Origin: Buxus sempervirens
Lineage: Eukaryota > Streptophyta > Magnoliopsida > Buxales > Buxaceae
Length of the DNA stretch: 64,000 bases
NCBI GenBank assembly: GCA_947561395.2
Contig: OX387184.1
Location: 26,898,766 to 26,962,765 of the forward strand
Direction: 5' to 3'
Made by a program: the position numbers and the translations under genes. Shown piece after piece: positions 31,641 through 43,801 of the stretch (positions are counted from its first letter, which is position 1; each line of letters opens with the position of its first letter). A model generated the notes under the pieces. The model was not told the DNA's origin and ran no database searches. It was given only the letters and a program-made list of their open reading frames with translations.

Positions 31641-34629
31641 AACAAGGCCGTGAGAGCGAAGTACATTTGGAGGCTTTTTACACCTGATCACTCAATCTGG
31701 GCACAGTGGGTAAAGGCTTATTTGTTAATAGGAAGAAACTTATGGCGAGTCCCAATCCCATCTACAGCTACTTGGGTATGGAGAAAGATACTAAAGCAAC
31801 GAGATGACAAATTTCTTTTGATCAGGTACGAAATAGGAAATGGTGAAATCACATGGTTGTGGCTAGATAATTGGCATCCTATGGGCTCGTTGCTAAGGAG
31901 GTATGGCCACAGACTTCGTTCTGATGCAGGTATCCCATTGAATGCAAAAGTTGCAACTATCATTGATGGACAAACATGGGTTCCACCTATTGCTCAAAGT
32001 CAGGTCTTAAATGAAGTATGGGAAGCATTATACTTGCTGCCACCTCCCAACCAGGTACTGTAGACACCCCAAATTGCACTACAGGATGAGAAAATAAAGA
32101 AAAATATTTAATTGAGACTTGACACAGGTTAAAAAAGTGAAAAAATTGATCAAACCTGTATTGCCCGCATTAAAAATGCGGACATGTGGTGACCGCATTT
32201 CATCTGCAATCAGTACGTAACCGCATTCAAAATGCGGTTAAGGCATGACCACAATTCAAATGTGGTCGCGCGTAATTTCAGTGAATTTTCAATTGCTCGC
32301 TTTTTGAGCTATATATACTTTTTACCTCTCTCTAGGAGGTGCGTCCTCCCCGTTTTACCCTCTTTTGGTTCTCAAATTTACCCCAACTCAAGTTTTAAAA
32401 CTAAGTTGGAACATTCTAGAACCTTATTTTGGGATACCCTTGGGACCACCCATGCCCTTGAGTTTTCCTATAAATAGAGGGCCTCACCTCAAGCAAATGG
32501 CTGAGAATTGAAGACTAGAAAACTCCAAGTAAAGAAGAGAACCCCTGCCTCTCTACTTTCTCAAGTCCAAGTAAGCCTTTCTCCCCTTTTATTTTATAGT
32601 TTTGATTTCTAGGATTATTCTGATCTTCTCCCTTTCTGTAGAATAAGGTCTGTGTGTGATTGTAACCCCAAATCTAAATCCAAGTACCTCAAGTATCTTC
32701 TCTAGCCATAAAACGTGAAGAGAGTTCTAGGGGGAAAGAGGACAGGAATGGATCCATAGGACAGACCCTCATGTGTTGTAATCTTAGAAATGTGTAGTCT
32801 TAATATTTTGTTTAGGTTGTGTGATTGTTTATTGATGAAATATGGAGGAATACCATGGATCTATCCAGTTCATAGCATTAGATCTCATTTTCCTCCTAGA
32901 GTTTTGATTTTTCACATTGTTTTCTCCCTTCTTATTTTTATTTTTTTTTTATGTTTTTAATCATTAAGCGAGGATTTTGGATTTGCTATGATCTATATGG
33001 TAAATCTGAAATCAGAAGCCTTAAAGTAACCTCTAGGGTTTCATGAAGTGATTTTTGAGTTATTTTTAATTTTTGAGAGAAGACCCTATGGTCTAAATTC
33101 TCCCCTTTTGATGTTTTTCATCAATGTGGGTGAATCTGGTTCAGATCTCTTAATTAATGAGAAACCTGAACCAGATCTGTATCCTAGATGGTTTTGATTC
33201 ATTCTTCAATTTCATAAGGTGATTTTTGGTTTATTTTCAATTTTGAGAGAAGACCCTATGGTCTAAACTGTCCCCTTTTGATGTTTTTCATCAACATGGG
33301 TGTATTTGGTTTAGATATCTTAATTAATAAGAAATCTGGGCCAAATATGTACCCTAGATTGTTCAGGTTCAATTCTTCAATATTTTGTAAAATATTATAT
33401 AATTGCTAGATTTCAAGGATTTACCTTGGAGCTAGATTTTGAAGTTTTTTACTTTAGGTTTGTTTTCTTTATCTTGATTTTAGTCAATCATGAAGCCCAA
33501 AAAATGGTGTATTCATAGGAAGGATCCAGAATTAATTGGATCATTCATATGGAAAAAACCATACATCTTGTATTCTTTGATCTTTTACTTTTGATTTGAT
33601 TTTTATTAGTAAGCCTTTTTAAAACATGAACAATACTTGGCAACCACCTTGTGTGGATGAATGGGGTGCCTAACACCTTCCCCTATTCATAACCTAATCT
33701 CCTTACCCATCTCTGGTTTATTTTTAATTAGAGTTATTTTTACTCTAATTTTTTTTATTATTTATTTTATTTGATTATTTTGGTGTCCATTCACACCTAA
33801 AATTGAATGGTGGCGACTCCATGATTTTTATTGAGCTCGTGTGATGATTGAGGAAGTCATTGAATTGATTTTTCCCATGTCTCACAGGTATGATGTGATA
33901 AAGTAGTATGGAAATCGTCACCTTCAAGAATGTTCTCCATTAAAGCAACTTACAATGCATTGAGGATGGTCTTTCCGAAAGTGGTATGGAATAAGATTGT
34001 GTGGTTTAAGGACAATATTCCACGGCATGCATTTATTCTTTGGACAACCATTCACCGAAGGATTCTTACTCAAGATAGGCTCCAACATTTGAATATAATT
34101 GATAAATCTCGATGTGTACTATGTCAAGCAACTCATGAGGACCTTGACCACCTCTTTTTCTAGTGTGATTATTCAAAACAAATTTGGTCAAGAGTAATGG
34201 AAAAAAATTGAATTTCTATTCAGCTACCTCATTGGGAATAGGTTATTGAATGGGCAGGTTTGAATTTTCAAGGTAAAGGTCTTATACCATCGGTAAAGAA
34301 GGCATCACTTGCAGCAATGACTTATCATGTATGGAGAGAAAGGAACAGAAGACTATTTCAAAGCAAAGCTACCCCAGTGAAAAATCTGGTGGGGTTAATT
34401 ACCATGGACATAAGCATGAGATTTTTGTATACTCGTGAAGGAGTTAGAGACAATAGCTCAAACAGAATTTTTTTGTACAAATTGGAATATACACCCAAAT
34501 TTCATCTAGATTGGGTGTTTAGATTTTAATAGTGTCTCTCTTGAGTGGGAGCACTATGTTTTTTTTCATGTAACTCCTTGTAAATCTTTACTAATATATA
34601 TACATTGCTAACTTTCCAAAAAAAAAAAA
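31641..34629 (+). mobile_element. LINE (L1-type) 3' half with poly(A), split by a solo LTR
   Basis: Coding remnants at 31650-32058 (NKAVRAKYIWRLF, WLWLDNWHP) and 33892-34529 belong to the C-terminal part of a plant LINE ORF2, including a zf-RVT-type region (FSIKATYNAL, PRHAFILWTTIHRRI, CVLCQATHEDLDHLFF). Stops at about 33892, 34162 and 34209 kill it. The 3' untranslated region ends in a run of 12 A at 34618-34629. The next bases, AACTTGAGGGT, repeat the sequence just before the LINE 5' half at 2323, as target-site duplications would. The reverse transcriptase core is missing between the halves. Confidence 0.8.
32059..33886 (+). mobile_element. Solo LTR (gypsy type), 1.8 kb, in the LINE
   Basis: The element begins TGTAGACACCCC and ends TCTCACA, with flanking GGTAC (32054-32058) and GGTAT (33887-33891), a 5-bp duplication with one mismatch. 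A TATA-like CCTATAAATAGAGG lies near 32469. The LINE coding frame resumes after it. No internal retrotransposon sequence remains, so it is a product of LTR-LTR recombination. Confidence 0.88.
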
Positions 34630-34827
34630 CTTGAGGGTAATTTCTGTAAAGCAAAACTTGAGAAAATTGACCTTCATTAACACCATCCCTGCATGAAAAA
34701 AATAAAAAATTAATTAATTCTGTAAAAATAAAAAATCAAAGAAGGTGTATGAGTGATCTTATTCGTAACGTATGGATATCAAATACCCAATAAAATATAG
34801 GTACATTATCAATATCTCATTGGTATC
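34630..34827. other. Flank between LINE tail and copy B
   Basis: AT-rich sequence that merges into GGTATCC-type repeats like those inside the duplicated unit. Copy A lacks it, being fused directly to the LINE, so copy B probably keeps the ancestral border. Confidence 0.55.
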
Positions 34828-36483
34828 CTATGGTAACCTAACTCTTAAATTTCAAATATCTACGTACTGCATATTCAACCACAGCATTTTCAATAGTTGA
34901 TAGAGGTAGATATGATGCTTCACCAAATAGTTAGATTCCCTACAAGTCATTCAATAATTTAAAAAAGTTAAATGTATGTTCGCGAACTTAATTTTAACTT
35001 AAGTACCCAAAAAAAAAAAAATTTGGATTGGTGGGTTGAACATGATCAGATTGTTCCTGAAATATATTTGATATAAGTGAGATGTTCATTCTATTTGAAA
35101 TTTTATTGTTAAATCTAGGAACTAAAGTTAAAGATGGAAGGTTGAATTGAAATTACATAGCACTTACAATTTTCATTTGTGATTCAATGTGTTCTTGCAC
35201 TGTACCAGACAAATTGTTATCTTCCGGTTGCTTTCGCTTTAACCTCTTCTTTTTCTCTTTCTCCTTGGTGAAGGTTGTAATGGGTGTCCTTTCTGCAATG
35301 CTTGGCATCAGATTGCATTTCTATAATGGTGAGTCATGAATTGGATGAGGATTCTCTGTTCTTTGCTTCTTTGAATATATATGTACCAGTCGTTTCAGCT
35401 CTAGAATAAGTTGGGGTGTGTTATCATTATTTTTGGATCCTTCCATCACTGAGTCTGAGCAAGGGGAGTTTGATGTAGAAGAGACCTCAACTGAGACTTC
35501 AAATAGTTGTTGTGGAGACGAAATATCCAGAGATGTAGAATATGAAACTCTAGTACTTCCTTTGCCTCGTTCATATGTAATAAGCTCAGCCACCATTGCT
35601 TTTAACTCAGCAAACTCGTCTTTTAGCTCATTTATCATTAACCTTAATTTCTCCACTAAAACAATCAAGCAAGTAAAATTTGCATTGATATAATAACCAA
35701 CACTTATGATGAATAATGACTAAAATTTAATTCTGCTACCTCATCTGGCAGTTCCTTTAAGGCAACAACCTTGTCATCTGGCAGTTCCTTTAAGGCAACA
35801 ACCTTGTCATCTGACAGTTCCTTCAAGGCAGCAACCTCGTCTTTTAAATCATCTATTGTTGACTCTAATTTGTCCATCTGAGACAACCAAGAAAGTAAAA
35901 TATGCATTGATATAAGAACCAACACTTGTGATGAATAATGAGTATGCTTACTAGGAAAAAAAATTATAGATTTTATAGCCTATCAATTGATTTTACCGGC
36001 TCCTGATCATCATAAAGATTTGGCTTTTTCAAGTCTATATCTTTCTCTAGTTTCACCCTTTCAAAGATGTCAGCATCGCACCAAACAACGATGCAAGGAA
36101 TTTCTTCATTCATATGTATAGTGGCCCCATGCACAGGTACACATTCATAATACAAAATCTACAATGGAATAAATATGTTACATGAAAAATTATAAAATAC
36201 CACATAAATAGAATTTGTGTATGAAAACAATAAATTACTTGTAAGAACAGCAAACAGCCACCAACATATTGTTGTTTGTTTTCCTTCAACCGCGGATTGA
36301 GTCAACAAGCCATTTGAGAACAAACTTTGCCCAATTATAATCTGCGATTTTGTTCGTATCTTTTAATGGATTTAAAAACTTAGGACTAGCCTCCGGCTTA
36401 GCTTGAGGGCATAAAAATGAGCCCAATGCAAGTAATACAAAAAGTCTTTTGAAATCATCATCCACCCTATCTATATTTGAAAG

Positions 36484-37695
36484 TGTAAGGTTTATTTTGT
36501 ATTGGCTTCAATTCCGTGTCAAAAAGGTTGTATTAAAGTGTTTATTGCTTTTGGGTAGGTTTTATGTGATGTGGTTCAAACGGGATTAAGGTCGGGGCAA
36601 AATTGGTAAAGTATCGACTAACGTTCGATGAACGTTCGACCGTTGAGGGTCCACAGAGAAACCAGAGAGCAGCGTTCGCCTCACGTTCTCTGAACGTTCG
36701 ACCGTTGGTGTTCCACAGACAAACCCGAGAGCAGCGTTCGCCTCACGTTCGTTGAACGTTCGACCGTTGGTGTTCCACAGAGAAACCAGAGAGCAGCGTT
36801 CGCCTAACGTTCTCTGAACTTTCGACCATTGCTGTTCCACAGAGAAACCAGAGAGCAGTGTTCGCTTCACGTTCGCTGCACGTTCGACCGTTGAGGTTCC
36901 ACAGAGAAACCGGAGAGTAGCGTTCGCTGAACGTTCTCTGGTCGTTCGAACGAGAAGAAGAAAAGTGAGTTGTTATATTGAACGTTCGAGCCACGTTCGC
37001 TGAGCGTTCGAACGTTCGTGAACAAACTTCTATTTTAGAAATCCGATATTTTCTTATTTGTTTCCTTTTCGTTCCCTTCTTTCTCCTAACCTATTTAAGG
37101 AGTGTCTAGCCTATTGTGAGGGGGACCCAAGACGTTTTAGAGAACCATAAAAACGTGTGCAAGAGAGAGAGATCTTCTTCCTCTTTCCTCTTCTTCTTTG
37201 AGCCATCAAAACTAGTCTTCTTCTTTCTTTTCTACCTTGGAGTTCCGGGTTGAAGAGTTTGCTCGTGGGAGTTCCTATGGTTGCTGAGCGAGTTCGTTTG
37301 GCACTTCACTAAGGAGATATTCAGAGTTCTGAATCGTTGCAAAGATGCAAATCTGAAGAGTTCTTCAGATATTTACATTGTGAGTCAGAGTCATTGTTGG
37401 GTCGTCTGAACCACTATTGTAAGTCTTCTTCTTATAGTGATTTCCAGAGGTGGCACCTCGTAGCCCGGAGGGTTTTTCTCTTTGAGAGTTCTCTTAGAGT
37501 TTTCCCTTCGTCACCAAATTGCTTGTGTTGTCTCTTCTCTATTTTGCAATTGTGTGTGATGAATTGATATTTGTTCAGTCTTGTGCATGCCTATTAATTA
37601 AGAACTTGTTTTTAATTGATAGATTTTTTATTCCGCAATCGGTTTCACCTATTCACCCCCCTCTAGGTGATTTAGAGTCTAAACTGTGTTTTTCA
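36484..37695 (+). mobile_element. Solo LTR, 1.2 kb, inside the copy B pseudogene
   Basis: It starts TGTAAGG and ends TTTTTCA, flanked by GAAAG (36479-36483) and GAAAA (37696-37700), a 5-bp duplication with one change. Copy A shows the empty site (GAAAGTCTTC near 5515). A TATTTAAG box near 37090 and the phrase CCTATTCACCCCCCTCTAGG near the 3' end are LTR-like. The upstream part is a 62-bp tandem array. No internal domain remains. A 76-codon frame inside is not gene-like. Confidence 0.88.
36633..37015. repeat. 62-bp tandem repeats in the U3 part of the solo LTR
   Basis: About five units contain CGTTCGACCGTTG, TTCCACAGAGAAACC and GAGAGCAGCGTTCGC. The words GTTCG/CGAAC recur and form palindromes such as CGTTCGAACG. 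U3 tandem repeats often act as retrotransposon enhancers; that role is inferred here. Confidence 0.9.
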
Positions 37696-38181
37696 GAAAA
37701 TCTTCTCTCTAGGTCTTTTAAATGAATTCTACTTGCCTTATCACAATACATTGACCTTAAATCACATACCTCACTATCTACCTCATTTGTTTCTATGATC
37801 TTTCCGGTAGAAGGCAACCCCAATATCACCTCAACATCAAGTGGAGATATATTAATACTTCTTCCTCTTACTTTTAGGCAACATGTGTAAGGATTAAAGG
37901 AATCTAATAACCACATACAGTTGCCTCTATAAAAGTGTTTGACCTTCATATCTAAAAGGCTTCCAAAGCCAATTGCTTTAACCGCTAACTTTTGAGCATC
38001 GTTCAACTCTCCCATAATCTTGTGCAATTGAACCGGTGTACATCTGCTGCGAATATAAGCCTATAGAAAACATGGTTCAATATCAACCTCATGTAAAAAA
38101 TAATAAAAATATTATTACAAATATATCATTTACCTTTTGATCCATTTTTGTTGGGCAAACTTCTTTTCGTCTTGGTGCCAT

Positions 38182-39040
38182 TTACCTAACAACAATTAGA
38201 CAAAATCATCAATAATATGAATAGATTGATGTAAAAGTATAAACAAAGCTTGTGAGTACTTGTCATGTGTGATGAATGTCATGTAAAGGGATGATATAAT
38301 AATACTATGATAATAAAAAAAGATTACTGAAAATAGAGTAATGATGCCCATCAGTTATTTTGAAGATATCACATAGTAATTACCCTTAATATAACTTGTT
38401 AATAGCCTAACATACAAATATTTTTTGAATATCTTATTGGTAGCTTGAGGTGCCTTTAGATTAATACATGGGTATCCTAAAAGTATCCTACTTATACCTT
38501 GTATTATATTTAAAAGAATTCGAAGATACCCTTTATACATAAATGTATATGTCATATTGATACTCTGTGGTACCATCCAATTAATACATGGGTACCCCAT
38601 TTGTAATCTATTGTTAACTTGAAGTTATACCTTCTAATGAAATAGAATATTTATATAACATCAGTACCCTATGTTACCATGGATATCCATGTATTAATCA
38701 GAAGATACCTTATCTTATAATGAACATTAGCAAATTTGATACCCAATCAAGTATTTTAGGCTAAATGAGAAAGATGTCTAGAATAGAGAACTATCTGCGA
38801 AAGGCAGAGGACCAAACCCAGACAACCAAAGGGTTGAATCTTCGAGGGGACCATATAACTTCTTGGCTCCTTCAGAAAAACCCATGCAGCACCAGCAGGC
38901 AATTATAAGAAGGTCCAAATATTTATGGCAATAATAAGAAGGCCCAAATATTTCTAATGATCACTGTGAATGAAATGTAAGGATCCAAAAACAGCTTTAT
39001 GCATCCATCTCATATTGCCTTCCTGTGGTACCATCCAATT
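38182..39040. repeat. Degenerate GGTACC-rich repeats, copy B
   Basis: Collinear with 5960-6800 in copy A, with substitutions and a few small indels. There is no gene. The array continues after the hAT-like insertion, up to about 41120. Confidence 0.6.
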
Positions 39041-39048
39041 AACACATA

Positions 39049-40759
39049 TAGAGCTGTAAGTAGGGCGGGCTGGGCTGGGTTTCAATGAGTTTGGGTTCAA
39101 CCCTAACTAAAATTGGTAAACCCAAACTCTCCTCGACCCGCCCTAACCCAAACTCTTTGAGCCCAAACCCAACCCTAAAATTATTTCTTAAGTTCGGGTT
39201 GGGTTCGGGCCAACCCAAACTTTTTTTTCTACTTGATACAATAATACATTCACATATATAAGATTACAATATTTCAATATATATAATAAAGTTTATTGGC
39301 ATACATTAATTTGTTTGTGTATTAGGTTAAAAAATGGTCTATAAGTCCACCAAACTTTTGATGTGTGTAAAGAGCCTTAGAACAAAATATTCACTAAGAT
39401 ATTTATGAGTTTCACATGTCTTCCAATTTGATGCAACCATCCATCATAACGCATGGAATTAACAGCACTACAATAAATACAGTAGCCGAATTAATCCTAA
39501 CAAGGCATCCTCTACTCTCAAAGAAACAATAGATAGAAAATGATTACTTGATTAGCAAGGCATCCCTACATTTCCCACTCAATCACTGTTTCATAAAAAT
39601 TGCAATGTTGCATACAGGACCTATCCCATTTGAAATTCCAGAATTAGTTTCATTGCATTTTCACACTGTTTAAGTATTCAAACCTTAATCTAAAATAATA
39701 CCTTTTACAAAATCAATCAACTTTTGTAATTTTAAATAGACTTAATATTCATGTTTCCTATCTCTTCCAATTACTTTAGAATCTACGTTTTTTTTTTTTT
39801 TGCTGAGTTAGAATCTACGTTTCAAATATTAGAACCACGAAATTACGTAAGAAACACATAACTAATTTGCATATGACCAAACAAGAACAATAAATCAAGA
39901 TTTTAGGGGATATATTGATGTTAAAAATAACATAAAATAAAATACTACTAAAGTAACAAGATTTTCTGTTTTGTTACCTTATCGGAAATCAAATTTTAAT
40001 GAAATTTTGCATCCAGCAGTAAAAGACTGGGGATTGAAATATCTGAACTAACTTTGTATTCAAAGAGGGGTAAATAGTTTTAGATTATATGGTGCATAGC
40101 CGAGGAATAGAAACAAACCCTCCGAAGCACACATTAATGGATCTCATCCAGATCGAGTACTAGAAAAGAGAGGAATTAAATAGTACCTGAAAGTAGTGAA
40201 CAAATGGGGAAAGATGAGATGCTCGATTTAAAGAGAGATGCCCGATTTGACAAAAATAGCAATCGCAAATCCCTTGTGACTTGTGAGTAATCGCAAATCC
40301 CTTGCTACCGGAACTGTATCCTACCGTATTGATGACGACACCGACAACAACTGTATTGCTAGCTATTGCCAATCGAGCTCCTTTGTTGGGGGTTTCTCTA
40401 GCTAGGTTGTCTTTGAGATGTGAGGTATTGATAATAGAAGAGAGGGACAGTGAGTCAGTGAGAGGGGCGAGCAATTCCAACTTCCGTGGTAGAGATATGG
40501 GAGAAGACAAGAAACCTTTTGGTTTGCATGAGACAATCTTATGGAGGTTTGCAGGAGGGGGTTTTAGTGGTATATATATTTCAGGTTATTTGGGTTTTTT
40601 CGGGTTGTACCTTGTGAACCCGAGCCCAACCCGAACTCAACTTCGGGCTCAAGATTGAGCCCGGCCCAAACCCAAACCCAAACTTATTTCTTAAATCGGG
40701 CTGTTATTCGGGCTGGGTTGAGTGGGCTTTGGGCGGTCTGGGCCAAACTTACAGCTCTA
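39049..40759. mobile_element. hAT-like non-autonomous element, 1.7 kb, copy B only
   Basis: Inverted ends TAGAGCTGTAAGT and ACTTACAGCTCTA are flanked by a perfect 8-bp duplication AACACATA (39041-39048 and 40760-40767). Copy A has the empty site near 6811. AACCCG-rich sequence lies near both ends. A longer frame on each strand around 40160-40658 has no family match; it could be a captured host fragment. No transposase is present. Confidence 0.9.
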
Positions 40760-40985
40760 AACACATAGGTACCTCATTCATAGGTTCCTTGTGAATATAT
40801 AGATGTCCGGGCCAAACTTACAGCTCTAAACACATAGGTACCCCATTCACTTACAGCTCTAAACACATAGGTACCCCATTCATAGGTTCCTTGTGAATAT
40901 ATAGATGTCCGGGCCAAACTTACAGCTCTAAACACATAGGTACCCCATTCATAGGTTCCTTGTGAATATATAGATGAGTACCTTC
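40760..40985. repeat. Repeated hAT terminus plus flank
   Basis: After the element end, the block GGGCCAAACTTACAGCTCTA with the flanking AACACATAGGTACC occurs again twice in full (about 40808 and 40910), plus one partial copy beginning CTTACAGCTCTA (about 40850). Each copy carries the last bases of the element and its flank, so the duplication occurred after insertion. Confidence 0.88.
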
Positions 40986-41945
40986 AAAATAACTCTTACG
41001 TACCCCATTGGTACCCTAGGTTACCTAGCTTCAAAATTCATGGTTACCCTATTATTAGTTAGTTAACTTCTTTGCAGTTTACGAATATACCAAGGTACTG
41101 TGTATTATCCTCAAAATTATTGTTAGATAACATGTGGATTTTAGGGTTACCTTGTGAAAGCATTATAGCTAAATTTTTATGTCTTATATGAGTGTTAAAT
41201 ATTTTTAAGCAACAAAAAATTTCAGAAAGTGTGAGAAATTATTTTGCGTAATTTTTTATTTAAAAAATGAACAATATTTAGGAGTCCAAGACAAGATATC
41301 GATGGAGAAGATATAGGTAGAGGAAGATATTCTTCAAAAAAAGAAAAAATAGATATCTTACCAAGGAGGAGCTTCTCTCTTCTTTAATAGTGGTCCCTTA
41401 ATCGCTGGAGTCTTAAACACAAAATACAGTGAATAAAAGAGTTGCTTTCTTCGTTGAAAGAAGTTTTGGATGAGTTTTAGACGAGGAGTTGTTTTCTTCA
41501 TTGAAGGAAAGTTGCTAAATATATTTACTTATTTATCCCCATAACGTGGAGTATTGAGAACCCTTGGATTGTATCTCACAGTGGATACAGAGATCCCTCC
41601 TCACACAGAACCCAAGGCCAGGTTTGTTTATGGACAACCCAAGGCCAGGTTTGTTTATGGACGTCTGTGACAGAGAGTAACAGAACATCTTTCAAACATG
41701 CAAGGTATCAATTCAATTATCCGTTTGAACCAAAGAAAATCAAGCTAACCTCTCATGGGAAGTCTTACAAGACCATGAATTTAGAGAAATAATTATTAAA
41801 GAAAAATCTGCAACAAATAAATTCACTTGAATTGGACCCAACACAAGTATTCTTCTTTTACGGTAAAACTGATGGGATGTAACTTCATGATCACTCTATT
41901 CATGACTCATCATATGACATGCAATGGAGATTAAATAGAAAATAA
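40986..41945. other. Non-coding duplicated flank, copy B
   Basis: Collinear with 6850-7344 and 8190-8633 of copy A but without the roughly 850-bp LTR-like fragment found there. No gene is visible. Confidence 0.5.
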
Positions 41946-41953
41946 TCTATAAT

Positions 41954-42563
41954 TAGGGTTGTTTATCGGACTGGGCCGACACGGCCCAGCACGCTTAAAG
42001 CGTGCCCGTGCCCAGTCCGCTAGTGGGCATGGCACGGCACGGCATGGCACGAAATGGCCCGTGGCCCTTAGTAGGCCATGCCGTGTCTGAGGTATTGGGT
42101 ATTTGGCACGTCAAGGCATGATGGCCTGGCAGGTCGTGGCCCACGAAGCATGCGGGTGGCACGGGACGCTTTAAGCATGCCATACAGTATCAGTCCGCCT
42201 GTTAGCTCGTGGGCTTGCATTAAAAAGAATGAGGTTTTTGTCTTTTTTGAGGTTTTTTGATCTTTTTTTTTTTTACAATTTTGAGGAAAATTGTATCCCA
42301 ATATATGTAAAAAATGTGTGTGCATAATAAATATATATATATATTAGAATTTTTTTATGTTATTTATTTTATTTTTTCCTTTTTTTCTATTATTTTGAAT
42401 TTTTTAAAGCATTTATTATGCGGCTGGTGGGTGGCCCACTGGCACGGCACAGCCCAGCCCTAACTGTGCCACAGGCTAGGTCGTGCTTGGGTTTTCGGTG
42501 ATGAGTCAGGCACTGGCTAATCGTGCTTGTGCCTAGTCCGTGCCGTGCTCTTAAGCAATCCTA
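41954..42563. mobile_element. hAT-like MITE, copy B
   Basis: The counterpart of 8642-9139. Here the 8-bp duplication TCTATAAT is perfect (41946-41953 and 42564-42571). The element is about 110 bp longer than in copy A, mainly from extra GC-rich sequence near 42030-42110. Confidence 0.88.
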
Positions 42564-42833
42564 TCTATAATTACATGTGATTTTGCTCTATTGTGGCCGT
42601 GAGAAGCTCCTTGATGTGACAGTATTGAACCACCCATTCCTCTCTCACTAGCATGTCCAAGAGACTCTCGGTATTTCCCTGCAATGATTTATCAAGCGCT
42701 CCACAATCTCTTAATCCTATTTCGTTATCAACTTTCCTAGTCTCTTGAACCCTCCCTCCAAAACACCCTCCTAAAATCCTCCCGGATTGAATGGCCAAAG
42801 AGCCCACTAAGTCAAGGTATTCTCTCCTCCAAT

Positions 42834-43152
42834 TAGGGATAACAATGGGTGGGTAATAGGGCGGGGCGGGTCTGCCCCAGTTGGTTTATAAAATGAAAAA
42901 AAAAATTGCATTTTTAAAATAGCATTTATACGTTAATAACATATCCATTAATAAAATATGTATTTTTATATATAATATGGATGAAAATAATATTTAAAAC
43001 ATATTAAAAATAATATTTTAATATATGAAGGTCGGTTCAGAGTAGGGTTAGTTAAACCTAAATCCGCTCCCAACCCGATTACAAGCATACCAAAACTTAA
43101 CCATTAGGGGCAAGGCAGGTTACACATTTAACCCACTCCATTGCCATCCCTA
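42834..43152. mobile_element. hAT-like MITE, copy B
   Basis: The counterpart of 9810-10128, with ends TAGGGATAACAATGG and CCATTGCCATCCCTA and the perfect 8-bp duplication CCTCCAAT at 42826-42833 and 43153-43160. Confidence 0.9.
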
Positions 43153-43238
43153 CCTCCAATCATTCTCCAAATCTCCATTTTTTTTGGGAACTCTCCTCTT
43201 TTAGAGATGACAATCCTCCCAATCAAACTCTCTCTTTC

Positions 43239-43240
<2 letters not shown>

Positions 43241-43302
<62 letters not shown>
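43241..43302. repeat. GA/TA compound microsatellite, copy B
   Basis: Runs of (GA)n then (TA)n, longer than the partner at 10229-10262. This is simple slippage. Confidence 0.9.
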
Positions 43303-43306
<4 letters not shown>

Positions 43307-43801
43307 CGTTTTTTTGTTCTATAGTTTATCTTCATTTTTTTTTAAATTTTGTATTTTATTATTTTAATTTGGGTTAACTTGGAGTATGTCGCCATGTCAT
43401 CCATGACATATGGCACCTTGTGATGCCACATGACATTTCATGCATGTGACTTGTGTCACCAATGAACGCCAACACATGGCACTGAAACCACATGCCACAT
43501 GTCACATTAAACTGTGGCATGTGGCACGCTGTTTGTGCACTTGGGCACTCTCAATAGCTGACATGAGTCTATTTTAAAAAGCCTTGAATTTATGATAATT
43601 GTAGAAAAGTCCTTATATTTTAATTTGTTGTTTGAGTGCCATTTCTTACAAACTTTCAAATTTTGGAATCCGTGTTTGGTGGGCATTATAGAATCTGAAT
43701 CCGATTCCATAATCCGAAAGGTGTGTTTGGTTGGGCTGTCCATAATCCCCAAAGTCCTCCAGAGTTTAAGTCTAACTGACAGACTTCTAGATAAGATTAT
43801 T

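Larger units (their letters stand above)
35168..38181 (-). pseudogene. Multi-exon coiled-coil protein pseudogene, copy B
   Basis: The paralogue of the gene at 4205-5879. It retains a 48-bp first exon at 38134-38181 (MAPRRKEVCPTKMDQK, with a GT donor), then the large exon from 38060 downward. That exon is cut by a solo LTR at 36484-37695. Other lesions: a 1-base deletion near 36290, loss of the donor near 36240, and a stop near 35330. The coiled-coil exon has three 33-bp units (KELPDDKVVAL) where copy A has two. Exon 3 lacks the 16-bp duplication that breaks copy A. Together the copies allow the original arrangement to be understood, but both are dead. Family assignment is as uncertain as for copy A. 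Confidence 0.7.

Noticed and set aside
36633..37015. Regular repeats as a CRISPR array
   Set aside because: The units are contiguous without unique spacers, and they lie in a plant solo LTR.
40160..40658. Protein-coding gene inside the hAT-like element
   Set aside because: Frames of about 116-118 codons exist on both strands, but neither resembles a known family or transposase.
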